The notes: generated by a model not told the origin, from the sequence alone. DNA of 64,000 nt from Aquamicrobium aerolatum DSM 21857 (GCF_900113935.1 NZ_FORF01000011.1:1-64000); one strand, 5' to 3'. Positions 17,392-26,731 are shown, numbered from the stretch's first letter. A program made the numbers and translations.

Positions 17392-18492
17392 ATGCCGCTT
17401 TCTCAACATTTGCGGGTCATCGACTATCAAAGCCTGCCCTGCTGGTCTGACGACCGGCTGGGCGAGGCTTTTTCTGCCTTTCGGCGCTCGGCGATACGCG
17501 CGCTTGAAACCCCCTATAAATCCGGCGCTCTGGGCGTGGAGGCGGGCGCGTTCGAAAGCGCCTTTCGCGAAGCAGGGATCCTCGAAAATCCTGATGATGC
17601 AACCGCGCGCGACTTTTTCGAACGCCACTTCGCCCCTTGTCTGATTTATCCTCGCGAGGGAGAGCAAGGTTTCGTGACCGGGTTCTATGAGCCCCAGGTG
17701 GAAGCATCACCGGTAAAAACCGCGAAATTCACGGTGCCGTTGCTGGCGCGACCTGCGGATCTGGTCAAAGTCGACGACTGCAACCGTCCGGAGGGATTTG
17801 ATCCCTATCTTGCTTTTGCCCGCCAGAGCGACGACGGATTGGTTGAGTACCATGATCGCCGTGCCATCGAGCAGGGCGCGTTGGAGGGCATCGCAGAGCC
17901 TTTGGCCTGGGTGGCCGACAAGGTCGATGCATTCTTCATTCACGTTCAGGGCGCAACCCGGCTTGTGATGCCCGACGGGTCTGTCACGCGGCTGACCTAT
18001 GCTGCAAAATCCGGACAGCGTTTCACCGGACCGGGACGCATCCTCATCGAACTTGGCGAAATTCCTCCTGAAAAAGTGTCGATGCAGGCAATTCGCGCAT
18101 GGTTTCGGGATAATCCGGACCGCGTTGACGAGATCTTGCAGCAAAACCGCTCCTACATCTTCTTTCGCAAAGCAGATGTCACCGATACGGCGCTGGGACC
18201 GGTGGCGGCTGCAAAAGTGCCGTTGACCGCAGGACGCTCTCTGGCTGTCGATCGATTGCTGCACACTTTCGGCACACCATTCTTCATCAATGCGCCAACG
18301 CTCACAGCTTTTGGCGGCGTGCCCTTCGCGCGGCTGATGATTGCGCAGGATACCGGATCGGCGATTGTTGGACCGGCACGCGGGGATCTGTTTGCAGGTT
18401 CCGGTGATGCGGCTGGGGAGATTGCGGGTGTCGTCCGTCATCCAGCCGACTTTTACGCGTTGGTGCCACGCTCGCTCGTGAAGGGAGCGTGA
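17392..18492 (+). CDS. mltA: Membrane-bound lytic murein transglycosylase A (MltA)
   Basis: MltA family (366 aa): cleaves the MurNAc-GlcNAc bond forming 1,6-anhydroMurNAc. A MltA beta-barrel domain is followed by the 3D domain at the C-terminus; AQDTGSAIVGPARGDLFAGSG (318-338) contains the conserved Asp residues, including the likely catalytic one. Start ATG 17392 is backed by GGGAG at 9 bases. No signal peptide or lipobox is visible at the N-terminus (MPLSQHLRVIDYQSL), odd for a periplasmic enzyme. Linked to the tsaE-amgK/murU recycling genes only by function. Followed by smr with overlapping stop and start region. Confidence 0.92.
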   Translation: MPLSQHLRVIDYQSLPCWSDDRLGEAFSAFRRSAIRALETPYKSGALGVEAGAFESAFREAGILENPDDATARDFFERHFAPCLIYPREGEQGFVTGFYEPQVEASPVKTAKFTVPLLARPADLVKVDDCNRPEGFDPYLAFARQSDDGLVEYHDRRAIEQGALEGIAEPLAWVADKVDAFFIHVQGATRLVMPDGSVTRLTYAAKSGQRFTGPGRILIELGEIPPEKVSMQAIRAWFRDNPDRVDEILQQNRSYIFFRKADVTDTALGPVAAAKVPLTAGRSLAVDRLLHTFGTPFFINAPTLTAFGGVPFARLMIAQDTGSAIVGPARGDLFAGSGDAAGEIAGVVRHPADFYALVPRSLVKGA

Positions 18493-18494
18493 CG

Positions 18495-19052
18495 ATGGCA
18501 CGCGCAAAGGCGGAAAAACTGTCCCATGAGGACCGCATCCTCTGGGGTAAGGTTGCGCGATCAGTCAAGCCGTTGCCGGGCAAGTCTTTTGAGGAGGCGG
18601 CGATCGAGAAAGAGGATTTCGCGCTCCTGCTTGATCCACCAGAAAAGAAAAAGCGCGCCGCAGACGCGCAAGCAGAACCTGTCGCGCCGGACCGTCCAGC
18701 TAGGCCACACCTTCAGCACGGGATCGACAAGCCGACACGCACGAAAATTGCCAAGGGCAGGCTTCCGATTGAGGGCAAGGTCGACCTTCACGGTCTCACG
18801 CAAACCGAAGCCCATGCGCTGCTTTTGTCTTTCCTGCATCGTGCCTATGCGGATGGTCGCCGTCATGTGCTGGTGGTGACTGGGAAAGGCTCGTCGTTGG
18901 GAAGCGAGGGCGTTCTTCGCCGCGCGGTTCCGGCGTGGCTTGCGACCCCTATGTTTCGTGCTCTCGTGGGTGGTCACGAAATGGCCGCGCGTCACCATGG
19001 CGGTGATGGCGCAATCTATATCCGGCTGCGAAAGAGTGGAGGCGGCGCGTGA
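18495..19052 (+). CDS. Smr domain protein
   Basis: 185 aa. The N-terminal half is charged and probably disordered; the C-terminal Smr domain (about 93-185) has DLHGLTQ (97-103) and VVTGKG (127-132), the two hallmark blocks of the MutS2-C/YdaL-like nuclease fold. Smr proteins act as DNA nicking or RNA endonucleases; the substrate is not predictable here. ATG 18495 has GGGAG 8 bases upstream; an in-frame GTG at 18489 is the alternative. It overlaps the next gene by 4 bp. Confidence 0.87.
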   Translation: MARAKAEKLSHEDRILWGKVARSVKPLPGKSFEEAAIEKEDFALLLDPPEKKKRAADAQAEPVAPDRPARPHLQHGIDKPTRTKIAKGRLPIEGKVDLHGLTQTEAHALLLSFLHRAYADGRRHVLVVTGKGSSLGSEGVLRRAVPAWLATPMFRALVGGHEMAARHHGGDGAIYIRLRKSGGGA

Positions 19053-19423
19053 CACCGTTCGGGGAGCGGGTACGGGAACTGCGAGAGGCGAGGGGGGTGA
19101 CGCAAAAGGAGATGGCACAGGCGCTGGGAGTCAGTGCGGCCTATCTCTCAGCGCTGGAGCACGGCAAGCGCGGCGCACCGAGCTGGGTTCTGCTCCAGAA
19201 AATCGTCGGCTATTTCAACATTATCTGGGATGAGGCGGATCACTTGCAGCGTCTTGCGGAATCGTCTCACCCTCGCGTTGTCATCGACACCGCAGGATTG
19301 TCCGCCAATGCGACGCTGCTTGCCAACCGGCTGGCAATGGGGATCGCTCGTCTTGAGCAAGAGGATCTGGAAGTCCTGTTACAGACGTTGCAGGGCATGA
19401 TCCGCAATGGCGACCGGCGCTAA
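19049..19423 (+). CDS. XRE-family helix-turn-helix regulator
   Basis: 124-aa protein with an N-terminal HTH of the Cro/CI type (about 5-60; VTQKEMAQALGVSAAYLSALEHGKRG is the recognition unit) and a C-terminal helical region with the motif ARLEQEDLEVLLQTLQ. GTG start overlaps the Smr gene stop (GTGA), so it is probably translated from the same mRNA as mltA and smr. Similar small HTH proteins occur at this locus in other Rhizobiales. Target genes are unknown. Confidence 0.85.
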   Translation: MTPFGERVRELREARGVTQKEMAQALGVSAAYLSALEHGKRGAPSWVLLQKIVGYFNIIWDEADHLQRLAESSHPRVVIDTAGLSANATLLANRLAMGIARLEQEDLEVLLQTLQGMIRNGDRR

Positions 19424-19520
19424 AGCATGTCTACGGAAAGTGGGAACCGGTTTCGGGAGACATGCGTACAAACCAGGATTTAAAGCGCGAGGATCGAATC
19501 TGAAAGATCGCGACGCGCTG
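19424..19520 (+). repeat. Intergenic mosaic palindromic repeat, copy 2
   Basis: Begins directly after the upstream stop codon. Contains GCATGTCT ... AGACATGC arms around GTGGGAACCGGTTTCGG, then AGCGCG ... GATCGCGACGCGCT arms. It shares these blocks, in reverse orientation, with 2373-2467. Fits the rhizobial intergenic mosaic element type. It lies between two converging genes, as does copy 1. Confidence 0.65.
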
Positions 19521-19529
19521 TAATAGCGG

Positions 19530-20501
19530 TCAGAACAATTCCTTGAGTTCGCTGAGCTTGGTGTTCACCAGCCAGCCATAATAATTTTCCGCCGGAAGGC
19601 GCGGCGAGAGGCCTGCTGCGCGTAGCTTTTGGTTCTCTGCCTTCAGCGCACGAGCGCGCTGATCGGGGTTCCCGATATTGTAGAGAGTTGCCGTTACGCC
19701 TGGATTCTTCGAGATGTCGAAGTCTGCAATGGTCCGGTAAGCATCGATGGACTTCTTCAGTGTCGCCGCCACATAAGCCAGCGTGAGGTCCGGGTCCATG
19801 ATCGTCCGGTAGACCTCTTTTGCATTGCGATGATCGAGCTTGGGCAGACCCGATGTCCGGGCCACCAGATCGCTCATCTGCAATGCTGTTAGCGGATTCA
19901 GCTGCCCTATACCGAACGTCTGGCCGGCATAGAATGGCTGGAAGAAGACCGCGCTGAAACGGTTGTCTGGAAAGGATGCACCATCAACCTTCTTGCCGCG
20001 GAAATCTCGCTCCCACACTGCTTCCCGACAAGACCACAGACTGTAGCTTTCGGTAATCGCTTTGCATTTGGAAAATTGCGGTCGCTGAACAAAATCGTCG
20101 ATCGCTTCGCCATTATGCGAAAAGCTGAAATTGGTCTGCAGGTAGGCGACAGCCTTGACGTAATAAGTCTGCAGCCGATCATAGGCATCCACATTGTAGG
20201 TATGTTCGCCAACGATAGCTCCGACGATATGCAGCGGGTCGATGCTGTAGAGGGCGGCGGCCGCCTTGATCTTCGCGCGCAACTGCGCGTCGTTTTTCAA
20301 CAGCTCATAGACCTTGCGATATTTCGCGTCATAGGTTGACTGTGCCGCACGGGTACGACTGGCCGAAGCTGCCGGCACCGGCGGTTGCGTCGCGGACCGG
20401 TTGCCTGGTGGGACCAGTGTCGCGGCTGTTGCCGGGAATGCTGCCAGAAGAAGGCTCAGGCACACAAAGGTTCTGATCAGCAAAATGAGGCCGCCTTGCA
20501 C
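19530..20501 (-). CDS. DUF1402 family secreted protein
   Basis: 323 aa with an N-terminal signal peptide (hydrophobic LILLIRTFVCLSLLLAAFPATA; cleavage near residue 25-27), so probably periplasmic. The body resembles DUF1402 proteins of Rhizobiales. LYSIDPLHIVGAIVGEHTYN and QTFGIGQLNPLTALQMSD look like the lysozyme-type lytic transglycosylase pattern (E and GxGQ-like block), which suggests a cell-wall role, but this is inference. It sits downstream of hslU, separated by a large hairpin. Confidence 0.75.
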   Translation of the reverse strand: MQGGLILLIRTFVCLSLLLAAFPATAATLVPPGNRSATQPPVPAASASRTRAAQSTYDAKYRKVYELLKNDAQLRAKIKAAAALYSIDPLHIVGAIVGEHTYNVDAYDRLQTYYVKAVAYLQTNFSFSHNGEAIDDFVQRPQFSKCKAITESYSLWSCREAVWERDFRGKKVDGASFPDNRFSAVFFQPFYAGQTFGIGQLNPLTALQMSDLVARTSGLPKLDHRNAKEVYRTIMDPDLTLAYVAATLKKSIDAYRTIADFDISKNPGVTATLYNIGNPDQRARALKAENQKLRAAGLSPRLPAENYYGWLVNTKLSELKELF

Positions 20502-20550
20502 AAGTCCACTTCAAAGGTGGCCCAAAATAGATACTCAAGATTGTCAAGTC

Positions 20551-20586
20551 GAGTGCCCTGACAATCAATCATATGTCAAGGCACTC
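20551..20586 (-). terminator. Hairpin downstream of hslU
   Basis: GAGTGCC-c-TGAC arms pair with GTCA-a-GGCACTC around a 12-nt AT-rich loop, 25 nt past the hslU stop. No T-tract directly follows, so it may be a terminator or an mRNA-stabilising structure. Confidence 0.45.
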
Positions 20587-20610
20587 CGGCAGTAGCAGTG
20601 ATCGCGCGCG

Positions 20611-21924
20611 TTACAGGATGAAACGCGAGAGATCGGTGTTCTTTGCGAGGTCGCCGACATGCGCATCGACGTAATCGCCGTCGATGACCATCTCGGTGCC
20701 CGAACGGTCCGGAGCCTGGAAGGAAATGTCGTCGAGCACACGCTCCATCACGGTCTGCAACCGGCGCGCGCCGATATTTTCCACTGTCGCGTTCAGATCA
20801 ACGGCGATGCCGGCAAGCTTGTCGATGGCGTCGTCGGTGAAGGACAACGTCACGCCCTCGGTGCCGAGCAAGGCAATGTACTGCTTGATCAGGCTGGCTT
20901 CCGTTTCTGTCAGGATGCGGCGGAAGTCTTCCTTCTCCAGCGCCCGCAGCTCGACGCGGATCGGCAAGCGGCCCTGAAGTTCAGGCAGAAGGTCCGACGG
21001 CTTGGCAACGTGAAACGCGCCTGAAGCGATAAACAGGATGTGGTCGGTCTTCACGGGGCCGTATTTCGTGGCGACGGTCGTGCCCTCGACAAGCGGCAGC
21101 AGGTCGCGCTGCACGCCTTCGCGCGATGGCCCACTCGAGGAGACGTCAGAGCGGGCGGCAACCTTGTCGATCTCATCAAGAAAGACGATGCCGTCATTTT
21201 CTGCCGAAGATAGCGCCCGGCGCACGACCTCTTCCTGATCGAGCAACTTGTCGGACTCGTCGTTGATGAGCAGTGCGTAGGAATCCTTGACCGTGGTCTT
21301 GCGCATCTTGGTGCGCTGGCCGCCCATCGCTTTCGACAGCATGTCGTTGATGTTCATCACGCCGATATTCGCGCCCGGCATGCCGGGGATCTCGAAGCTG
21401 GGCATCCCGCCGGACCCGGAGTCTGCAACCTCGATCTCGATTTCCTTGTCGTCCATTTCACCATCGCGCAATTTCTTGCGGAAACTGTCGCGCGTTGCCG
21501 GACTGGCGGTCTTGCCCACCAGCGCCTCCAGCACCCGCTCTTCCGCATTGATGTGCGCACGCGCCTTCACGTCCTCGCGCATCTGTTCGCGTGTCAGGCC
21601 TATGGCAGCCTCCACCAGATCGCGGATAATCTGTTCGACGTCACGGCCGACATAGCCGACTTCTGTGAACTTGGTCGCTTCCACCTTGATGAAGGGTGCG
21701 CCTGCCAGCTTGGCAAGACGGCGCGAAATCTCGGTCTTGCCGACGCCGGTCGGTCCGATCATCAGGATGTTCTTCGGCATCACTTCTTCGCGCATCTGGC
21801 CATCGAGCTGCTGGCGGCGCCAGCGATTGCGCAGGGCAATCGCCACGGCGCGCTTGGCGTCATTCTGGCCGATGATGTAGCGGTCGAGTTCGGAGACGAT
21901 TTCGCGTGGGGAAAATGTACTCAT
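20611..21924 (-). CDS. hslU: ATP-dependent protease ATPase subunit HslU
   Basis: HslU (437 aa) is the AAA+ unfoldase of the HslVU (ClpYQ) protease. Walker A GPTGVGKT (57-64), Walker [13 protein letters not shown], the intervening I domain (about 110-245) and the sensor regions are all visible. It ends LSRFIL, the C-terminal tail that inserts into HslV. It is last in the leftward hslV-GNAT-hslU set, overlapping the acetyltransferase gene by 4 bp. Confidence 0.97.
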   Translation of the reverse strand: MSTFSPREIVSELDRYIIGQNDAKRAVAIALRNRWRRQQLDGQMREEVMPKNILMIGPTGVGKTEISRRLAKLAGAPFIKVEATKFTEVGYVGRDVEQIIRDLVEAAIGLTREQMREDVKARAHINAEERVLEALVGKTASPATRDSFRKKLRDGEMDDKEIEIEVADSGSGGMPSFEIPGMPGANIGVMNINDMLSKAMGGQRTKMRKTTVKDSYALLINDESDKLLDQEEVVRRALSSAENDGIVFLDEIDKVAARSDVSSSGPSREGVQRDLLPLVEGTTVATKYGPVKTDHILFIASGAFHVAKPSDLLPELQGRLPIRVELRALEKEDFRRILTETEASLIKQYIALLGTEGVTLSFTDDAIDKLAGIAVDLNATVENIGARRLQTVMERVLDDISFQAPDRSGTEMVIDGDYVDAHVGDLAKNTDLSRFIL

Positions 21925-22442
21925 TCTGGGTCGGTTCCTTCGGCTGCATCGCGCTTCATCATCAGCGCGCGGCCATAGATGGTAGTTCTTGTGTCGAAAG
22001 CCGCGAAACCGGCCTTCTCATAGGCACGGATCGCGCGGGCATTGTCAGGGTCGGGATCGACAATCAGGCGCGGCGCGCCTTCGTCAAAGAGGTCCTCGGC
22101 CAACTGCTGCAAGATTGCCGAGCCATGGCCCTTTCCAAGCAGATCCGCAATGCCGATCGATAGATCGATGCCAAGCGTGCCCATGGGCTGATCCTGAAAG
22201 GGATGATCATCCTCCATATGCGGATCGTAGCTTTGCAGGTACGCGATGGGACGCCCGTCCAGTTCCACGATCAATGGTTCGACGGAAACGCTGTCGATAT
22301 GTTCGCGGATCTGTTCCAGTTCGGTCTTCGGATCACCCCACCACTCAGCCATATGGGGCTCGGCAAGCCATCGTGCCAGCAGCGGCAGGTCAGCCTGCGT
22401 CAGCGCGCGGAAGTCGTAGAGCGGTGCGGGGTCACGCGACAT
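21921..22442 (-). CDS. GNAT acetyltransferase, AAC(6')-like
   Basis: 173 aa. GNAT fold with the acetyl-CoA loop [10 protein letters not shown] in the middle and a C-terminal [19 protein letters not shown] block. PHMAEWWGD near the N-terminus and the layout resemble the AAC(6')-Ib/aerobactin-acylase branch. The substrate is unknown; calling it a resistance enzyme would go beyond the evidence. Start ATG 22442 overlaps the hslV stop by 11 bp and the stop overlaps hslU by 4 bp, so it is locked between the two protease subunit genes, as in other Rhizobiales. Confidence 0.85.
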   Translation of the reverse strand: MSRDPAPLYDFRALTQADLPLLARWLAEPHMAEWWGDPKTELEQIREHIDSVSVEPLIVELDGRPIAYLQSYDPHMEDDHPFQDQPMGTLGIDLSIGIADLLGKGHGSAILQQLAEDLFDEGAPRLIVDPDPDNARAIRAYEKAGFAAFDTRTTIYGRALMMKRDAAEGTDPE

Positions 22443-22980
22443 CGAGTGTTTCGACCACGAAATTGCTGTTGGTGTAGACACAGATTTCCGCCGCGATCTG
22501 CATCGCCTTGCGCGCAATCTCCTCAGCGTCCTTGTCGGTGTCCATCAAAGCGCGCGCTGCTGCCAGCGCATAGTTTCCGCCTGAGCCAATGGCCATCACG
22601 CCATGTTCCGGCTCTAGAACGTCTCCGGTGCCGGTCAGCGCCAGCGTCACGTCCTTGTCGGCCACGAGCATCATCGCTTCGAGACGGCGCAGATAGCGGT
22701 CGGTGCGCCAGTCCTTGGCAAGTTCGACGCAAGCGCGGGTAAGCTGATCTGGATATTGTTCCAGCTTTGCCTCCAGCCGCTCCAGCAGCGTGAACGCGTC
22801 GGCGGTCGCGCCGGCAAAGCCGGAGATCACATTGCCTTTGCCGAGGCGGCGAACCTTTCGCGCGTTGCCCTTCATGATCGTCTGGCCAAGGCTGACCTGT
22901 CCGTCGCCCGCGATCACGACCTTGTTGCCCTTGCGCACCGTCACGATGGTGGTGGCGTGCATTGTCAGTTCGTTCGACAT
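22432..22980 (-). CDS. hslV: ATP-dependent protease proteolytic subunit HslV
   Basis: HslV (182 aa) is the proteasome-beta-like threonine protease. The mature N-terminus should be Thr10 in [10 protein letters not shown], so a nine-residue prosequence (MSNELTMHA) must be removed. [23 protein letters not shown] and [14 protein letters not shown] are family blocks. ATG 22980 has GGAG 7 bases upstream and fits; an in-frame start at 23013 is less likely. Often a heat-shock gene; no convincing sigma-32 promoter was found. Confidence 0.96.
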   Translation of the reverse strand: MSNELTMHATTIVTVRKGNKVVIAGDGQVSLGQTIMKGNARKVRRLGKGNVISGFAGATADAFTLLERLEAKLEQYPDQLTRACVELAKDWRTDRYLRRLEAMMLVADKDVTLALTGTGDVLEPEHGVMAIGSGGNYALAAARALMDTDKDAEEIARKAMQIAAEICVYTNSNFVVETLDVA

Positions 22981-23147
22981 GTCTACTCCGATATTGCCCT
23001 GGCCGACCCGCATGTTTGAACGGCGTCGCCGGCTGCGTCAGGGTTTATGTATGCGCAGGATGCGCAATTGCAAATCGCGATGTGCTGGCATTCTGCCGAT
23101 CATGCTGATAAGAGGCTCACGCTTTGGCAAATGCAGGGGTCGCATCC

Positions 23148-23747
23148 ATGACCAGCCGTACCGCGAGTGTCTCGCGCAAGACAAACGAAACTGAAATCTC
23201 CGTGTCCGTCGATCTCGACGGCAAGGGCATTTCCACGATTTCGACCGGTGTCGGGTTCTTCGACCATATGCTTGATCAATTGTCGCGGCATTCGCTGATC
23301 GACATGACGATCAACACCAAGGGCGATCTCCATATTGACGATCACCACACGGTCGAAGACACCGGGATCGCCATCGGTCAGGCGCTTGGCAAGGCGTTGG
23401 GTGAGCGTCGCGGGATCTGTCGCTATGCCTCCATCGACCTGGCCATGGACGAAACCCTCACCAAGGCAGCGATCGATGTTTCGGGTCGTCCGTTTCTGGT
23501 GTGGAATGTCGAGTTTTCGGCACCGAAGATTGGCAGTTTCGACACAGAGCTGGTGCGCGAATTTTTCCAGGCCTTTGCGCAGAATGCCGGTATCACGCTG
23601 CATGTGATGACCTATCATGGCATCAACAACCACCATATCGCCGAAACCTGCTTCAAGGCCGTCGCACGCGCGCTGCGCATGGCTGTCGAGCATGACCCGC
23701 GCCAGGCAGGCGCTATTCCGTCCACCAAGGGCACCCTGAACGGATGA
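23148..23747 (+). CDS. hisB: Imidazoleglycerol-phosphate dehydratase
   Basis: Monofunctional HisB (199 aa from ATG 23148), the sixth step of histidine synthesis. Metal-binding signatures: [30 protein letters not shown] and [16 protein letters not shown]. An earlier ATG (23124) is in frame, but MTSRTAS resembles the usual N-terminus. There is no fused phosphatase domain, as normal in alphaproteobacteria. First gene of the his set on this strand, divergent from hslV. Confidence 0.96.
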   Translation: MTSRTASVSRKTNETEISVSVDLDGKGISTISTGVGFFDHMLDQLSRHSLIDMTINTKGDLHIDDHHTVEDTGIAIGQALGKALGERRGICRYASIDLAMDETLTKAAIDVSGRPFLVWNVEFSAPKIGSFDTELVREFFQAFAQNAGITLHVMTYHGINNHHIAETCFKAVARALRMAVEHDPRQAGAIPSTKGTLNG

Positions 23748-23754
23748 GGCCGTA

Positions 23755-24234
23755 ATGGCTAGTTATGTGGTGATGGAGCCGCCTGTACGCGGCTCCGATG
23801 ATGCGGTGGTCGTCCGCGACGGGTTCTACTTCCTTGCTTTCATCGTCCCGCTGCTCTGGCTGCTGGTTCATCGTCTTTGGATCGAGGCATTGGCGGTCCT
23901 TGCTGTCACTTTGTCAGTTGCTGCCGCAGGCTCATATGTCCTGGCCGGGCCGGCCGGCTCGATCGCCGCACTCGCGCTTAATCTGTTTATCGGGCTCGAA
24001 GCCTCCTCGCTTCGGCTTGCTGCACTGCGTCGCCGCGGCTGGCGTGATTGGGGCGTCGTTGAAGCCGAAAACAGAGACGACGCTGAAATTCGCTATTTGC
24101 TGCGGGCAGAGGCGACTGGCGATCTGAGGCGCGACACCGGCACTATTCATGATCGCGGCGCCACTCTCACGCGTCGTGACGAAACGATCTCCGGTCCGGC
24201 TCTGGGTATGTTGGCCTATCCGACGAAAGGATGA
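23755..24234 (+). CDS. DUF2628 membrane protein
   Basis: 159 aa with a short N-terminal cytosolic stretch, then three hydrophobic segments between about residues 25 and 90 ([54 protein letters not shown]). [13 protein letters not shown] follows, the DUF2628 signature. Function unknown; it is regularly found between hisB and hisH in Rhizobiales. It starts 7 bp after hisB and its stop lies just before hisH. Confidence 0.85.
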   Translation: MASYVVMEPPVRGSDDAVVVRDGFYFLAFIVPLLWLLVHRLWIEALAVLAVTLSVAAAGSYVLAGPAGSIAALALNLFIGLEASSLRLAALRRRGWRDWGVVEAENRDDAEIRYLLRAEATGDLRRDTGTIHDRGATLTRRDETISGPALGMLAYPTKG

Positions 24235-24236
24235 CG

Positions 24237-24887
24237 ATGCGCGTAGCCATCATCGACTACGGTTCTGGAAATTTGCGCTCCGCCACCAAGGCGTTCGAGC
24301 GCTCTTCGCGCGAAGCAGGAATTGCAGCAGACATAGACCTGACCAATGACCCTGAGCGCATACGCACTGCGGATCGCGTGGTTCTGCCTGGTGTGGGCGC
24401 TTACGCCGATTGCAGCGCGGGACTGCACGCGGTCGACGGCATGGTCGAGGCGATCATTGATGCTGTGGAGCGCAGGGCGGTCCCATTCCTCGGCATATGC
24501 GTCGGCATGCAGCTGATGTCGTCGCGCGGGCTTGAAAAGACCGTCACCGAAGGGTTTGGCTGGATCAAGGGTGATGTACGGCAAATGACGCCGTCCGACC
24601 CGACCCTGAAGATACCCCAGATCGGCTGGAACACGATTCACGTGAAACAGGAGCACCCGCTCTTTGCCGGGATCAGGACTGGCGAAGGTGGCCTGCACGC
24701 TTATTTCGTTCATTCATATCATCTTGAAGCAGCGCACGCTGACGACGTGTTGGCGACTTGCGATTACGGCGGTGCGGTCACGGCAGCAGTCGCTCACGCC
24801 AACAAGGCCGGAACCCAGTTTCATCCCGAAAAGAGCCAGACGCTGGGGCTTGCTCTGATCGCCAATTTCCTGCGCTGGAAGCCTTAA
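24237..24887 (+). CDS. hisH: Imidazole glycerol phosphate synthase glutaminase subunit HisH
   Basis: HisH (216 aa) hydrolyses glutamine and passes ammonia to HisF. Class I amidotransferase: oxyanion strand PGVGAY (51-56), nucleophile Cys88 in [10 protein letters not shown], and HPEKSQ near the end with the catalytic His and Glu. Start ATG 24237 has GAAAGG at a good distance; the ATG at 24231 directly abuts that site and is unlikely. A parS-like sequence lies inside (24634-24649). Confidence 0.95.
   Translation: MRVAIIDYGSGNLRSATKAFERSSREAGIAADIDLTNDPERIRTADRVVLPGVGAYADCSAGLHAVDGMVEAIIDAVERRAVPFLGICVGMQLMSSRGLEKTVTEGFGWIKGDVRQMTPSDPTLKIPQIGWNTIHVKQEHPLFAGIRTGEGGLHAYFVHSYHLEAAHADDVLATCDYGGAVTAAVAHANKAGTQFHPEKSQTLGLALIANFLRWKP
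24634..24649. promoter_or_regulatory. parS-like site within hisH
   Basis: CGATTCACGTGAAACA matches the parS consensus at 14 of 16 positions, with a perfect right half. It lies within the hisH coding sequence, about 13 kb right of the proposed origin. Unproven. Confidence 0.45.
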
Positions 24888-24897
24888 GGAGCAGCTC

Positions 24898-25188
24898 ATG
24901 TCGAAAAAGGGCTACTGGATGGCGATGGTGAATGTCACCGACGCAGAAGGCTACAAGCAGTATGTTGCTGCCAATGCGGCGGCCTTTGCCAAGTACGGGG
25001 GAAGTTTTGTCGTACGCGGCGGGCAGGCTGAAGTGCCGGAAGGGCCGCATGCTTCCCGACTGATCGTCATCGAGTTCGAGAGCTACCAGATTGCACTCGA
25101 CTGCTACAACTCACCAGAGTATCAGGCCGCACTGAAGTTGCGGACACCATACTCAACCGCCCATCTTGCAATTGTGGAAGGCGTCTGA
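24898..25188 (+). CDS. DUF1330 domain protein
   Basis: 96 aa, the full length of the DUF1330 ferredoxin-like dimeric alpha+beta barrel family. [19 protein letters not shown] begins it and [20 protein letters not shown] is the second signature. No catalytic residue is established for the family. GGAG lies 7 bases before the ATG. It sits between hisH and hisA within the his run, a placement found in other rhizobia, so it is co-transcribed but has no known histidine role. Confidence 0.85.
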   Translation: MSKKGYWMAMVNVTDAEGYKQYVAANAAAFAKYGGSFVVRGGQAEVPEGPHASRLIVIEFESYQIALDCYNSPEYQAALKLRTPYSTAHLAIVEGV

Positions 25189-25192
25189 CCTC

Positions 25193-25933
25193 GTGATCCT
25201 GTTTCCTGCCATCGACCTGAAGGAAGGTCAGTGCGTTCGTCTCAAACTTGGGGAGATGGACACTGCAACCGTTTACAATCCGGACCCGGGAGCGCAGGCG
25301 CGCGCTTTCGAGGATCAGGGCTTCGAGTGGCTTCATGTCGTCGATCTGGACGGAGCCTTTGCCGGGGAAAGCCGCAATGGCGATGCCGTCGAGGCTATTT
25401 TGAAGTCGACGAAGAACCCCGTTCAGCTCGGCGGTGGGATCCGTACGCTGGCGCATATCGAGGCGTGGCTGGACAAGGGTTTGGCGCGCGTCATCCTCGG
25501 GACGGTGGCGGTTCGCGATCCCGATCTGGTAAAGGAAGCCTGCAAGGCGTTTCCCGGCAAGATTGCAGTTGGCATCGACGCGCGCGGTGGCAAGGTTGCG
25601 GTTGAAGGCTGGGCCGAGGCCTCCTCGCTGGGCGCGCTTGAATTGGCCAAGAAATTTGAAGGCGCAGGCGTCGCAGCCATTATCTACACTGATATCGACC
25701 GTGATGGCGTCCTCACCGGCATCAACTGGGACGCGACGATCGAGATGGCGGATGAAGTCTCCATTCCGGTGATCGCATCTGGCGGGCTTGCCTCGCTGGC
25801 GGACATCGTCCGCATGACAATGCCCGACGCACGGAAGCTGGAAGGCGCCATTTCTGGTCGTGCGCTTTATGACGGGCGGATCGATCCATCCGAAGCTCTG
25901 GCAATTCTTACCAAGGCAAAGGCAAGCGCATGA
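25193..25933 (+). CDS. hisA: Phosphoribosylformimino-5-aminoimidazole carboxamide ribotide isomerase
   Basis: HisA (246 aa) is a TIM-barrel isomerase opening the ribose ring in step four of histidine synthesis. The general base Asp8 lies in [24 protein letters not shown] carries the second catalytic Asp; the phosphate-binding GGGIRTL and ASGGLASL loops are present. Start is GTG 25193, giving the standard first residues; longer in-frame starts run into the DUF1330 gene. Stop overlaps hisF by 4 bp. Confidence 0.96.
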   Translation: MILFPAIDLKEGQCVRLKLGEMDTATVYNPDPGAQARAFEDQGFEWLHVVDLDGAFAGESRNGDAVEAILKSTKNPVQLGGGIRTLAHIEAWLDKGLARVILGTVAVRDPDLVKEACKAFPGKIAVGIDARGGKVAVEGWAEASSLGALELAKKFEGAGVAAIIYTDIDRDGVLTGINWDATIEMADEVSIPVIASGGLASLADIVRMTMPDARKLEGAISGRALYDGRIDPSEALAILTKAKASA

Positions 25934-26712
25934 CCTTGAAAGCTCGTGTCATCCCTTGTCTGGATGTGAGGGACGGCCGCGTCGTCAAGGGTGTCAACTT
26001 CGTTGACCTGGTTGATGCAGGCGATCCGGTGGAGGCTGCGCGCGCCTATGATGCGGCGGGCGCCGATGAATTGTGCTTCCTCGACATCACCGCCTCTTCG
26101 GACAACCGCGAGACGATCTACGACATCGTCGCGCGCACGGCCGAGCAGTGCTTCGTACCGCTTACGGTGGGTGGTGGCGTGCGCCAGGTAGCCGATATTC
26201 GAAAGCTGCTGCTTGCCGGCGCGGACAAGGTTTCGATCAACACCGCAGCGGTGAACAACCCCGACCTGGTGTCGCAAGCTGCCGACAAGTTCGGGAACCA
26301 ATGCATCGTGATTGGCATCGATGCCAAGAAGGTGTCGCAGGAAGGTGAAAGCGATCGCTGGGAAATCTTCACCCATGGTGGACGCAATGCGACCGGAATT
26401 GATGCGGTGGAGTATGCAATTGCAATGGTCGAACGCGGCGCTGGCGAAATTCTGCTGACCTCGATGGACCGTGACGGCACAAAAGCCGGCTACGATATCG
26501 CGCTGACGCGTGCGATCGCTGATGCGGTGAGTGCGCCGGTAATCGCTTCGGGCGGGGTTGGAACGCTCGATCACCTTGTCGAAGGCATCCGCGACGGCCA
26601 TGCCACGGCTGTGCTTGCCGCCTCTATCTTCCATTTCGGTACTTACACCATTGCGCAGGCCAAGGAACACATGGCAAAAGCAGGCCTGCCGGTGCGGTTT
26701 GACGTTGCGTGA
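25930..26712 (+). CDS. hisF: Imidazole glycerol phosphate synthase cyclase subunit HisF
   Basis: HisF (260 aa) is the TIM-barrel partner of HisH, closing the imidazole ring and releasing AICAR. Catalytic Asp12 in [14 protein letters not shown] and the second Asp in [12 protein letters not shown] are present, as are phosphate loops GGGVRQV and ASGGVGTL. It starts inside the hisA stop (ATGA). hisE follows 19 bp downstream. Confidence 0.97.
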   Translation: MTLKARVIPCLDVRDGRVVKGVNFVDLVDAGDPVEAARAYDAAGADELCFLDITASSDNRETIYDIVARTAEQCFVPLTVGGGVRQVADIRKLLLAGADKVSINTAAVNNPDLVSQAADKFGNQCIVIGIDAKKVSQEGESDRWEIFTHGGRNATGIDAVEYAIAMVERGAGEILLTSMDRDGTKAGYDIALTRAIADAVSAPVIASGGVGTLDHLVEGIRDGHATAVLAASIFHFGTYTIAQAKEHMAKAGLPVRFDVA

Positions 26713-26731
26713 CCAACGGGAGGAGGCGGCC

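Noticed and set aside
22981-23013. Longer HslV beginning at 23013
   Set aside because: The extra residues are not in homologues and GGAG precedes the ATG at 22980.
22981-23147. Sigma-32 heat-shock promoter for hslV
   Set aside because: No convincing CTTG-N16-CCCAT pair; the best candidate boxes are weak.
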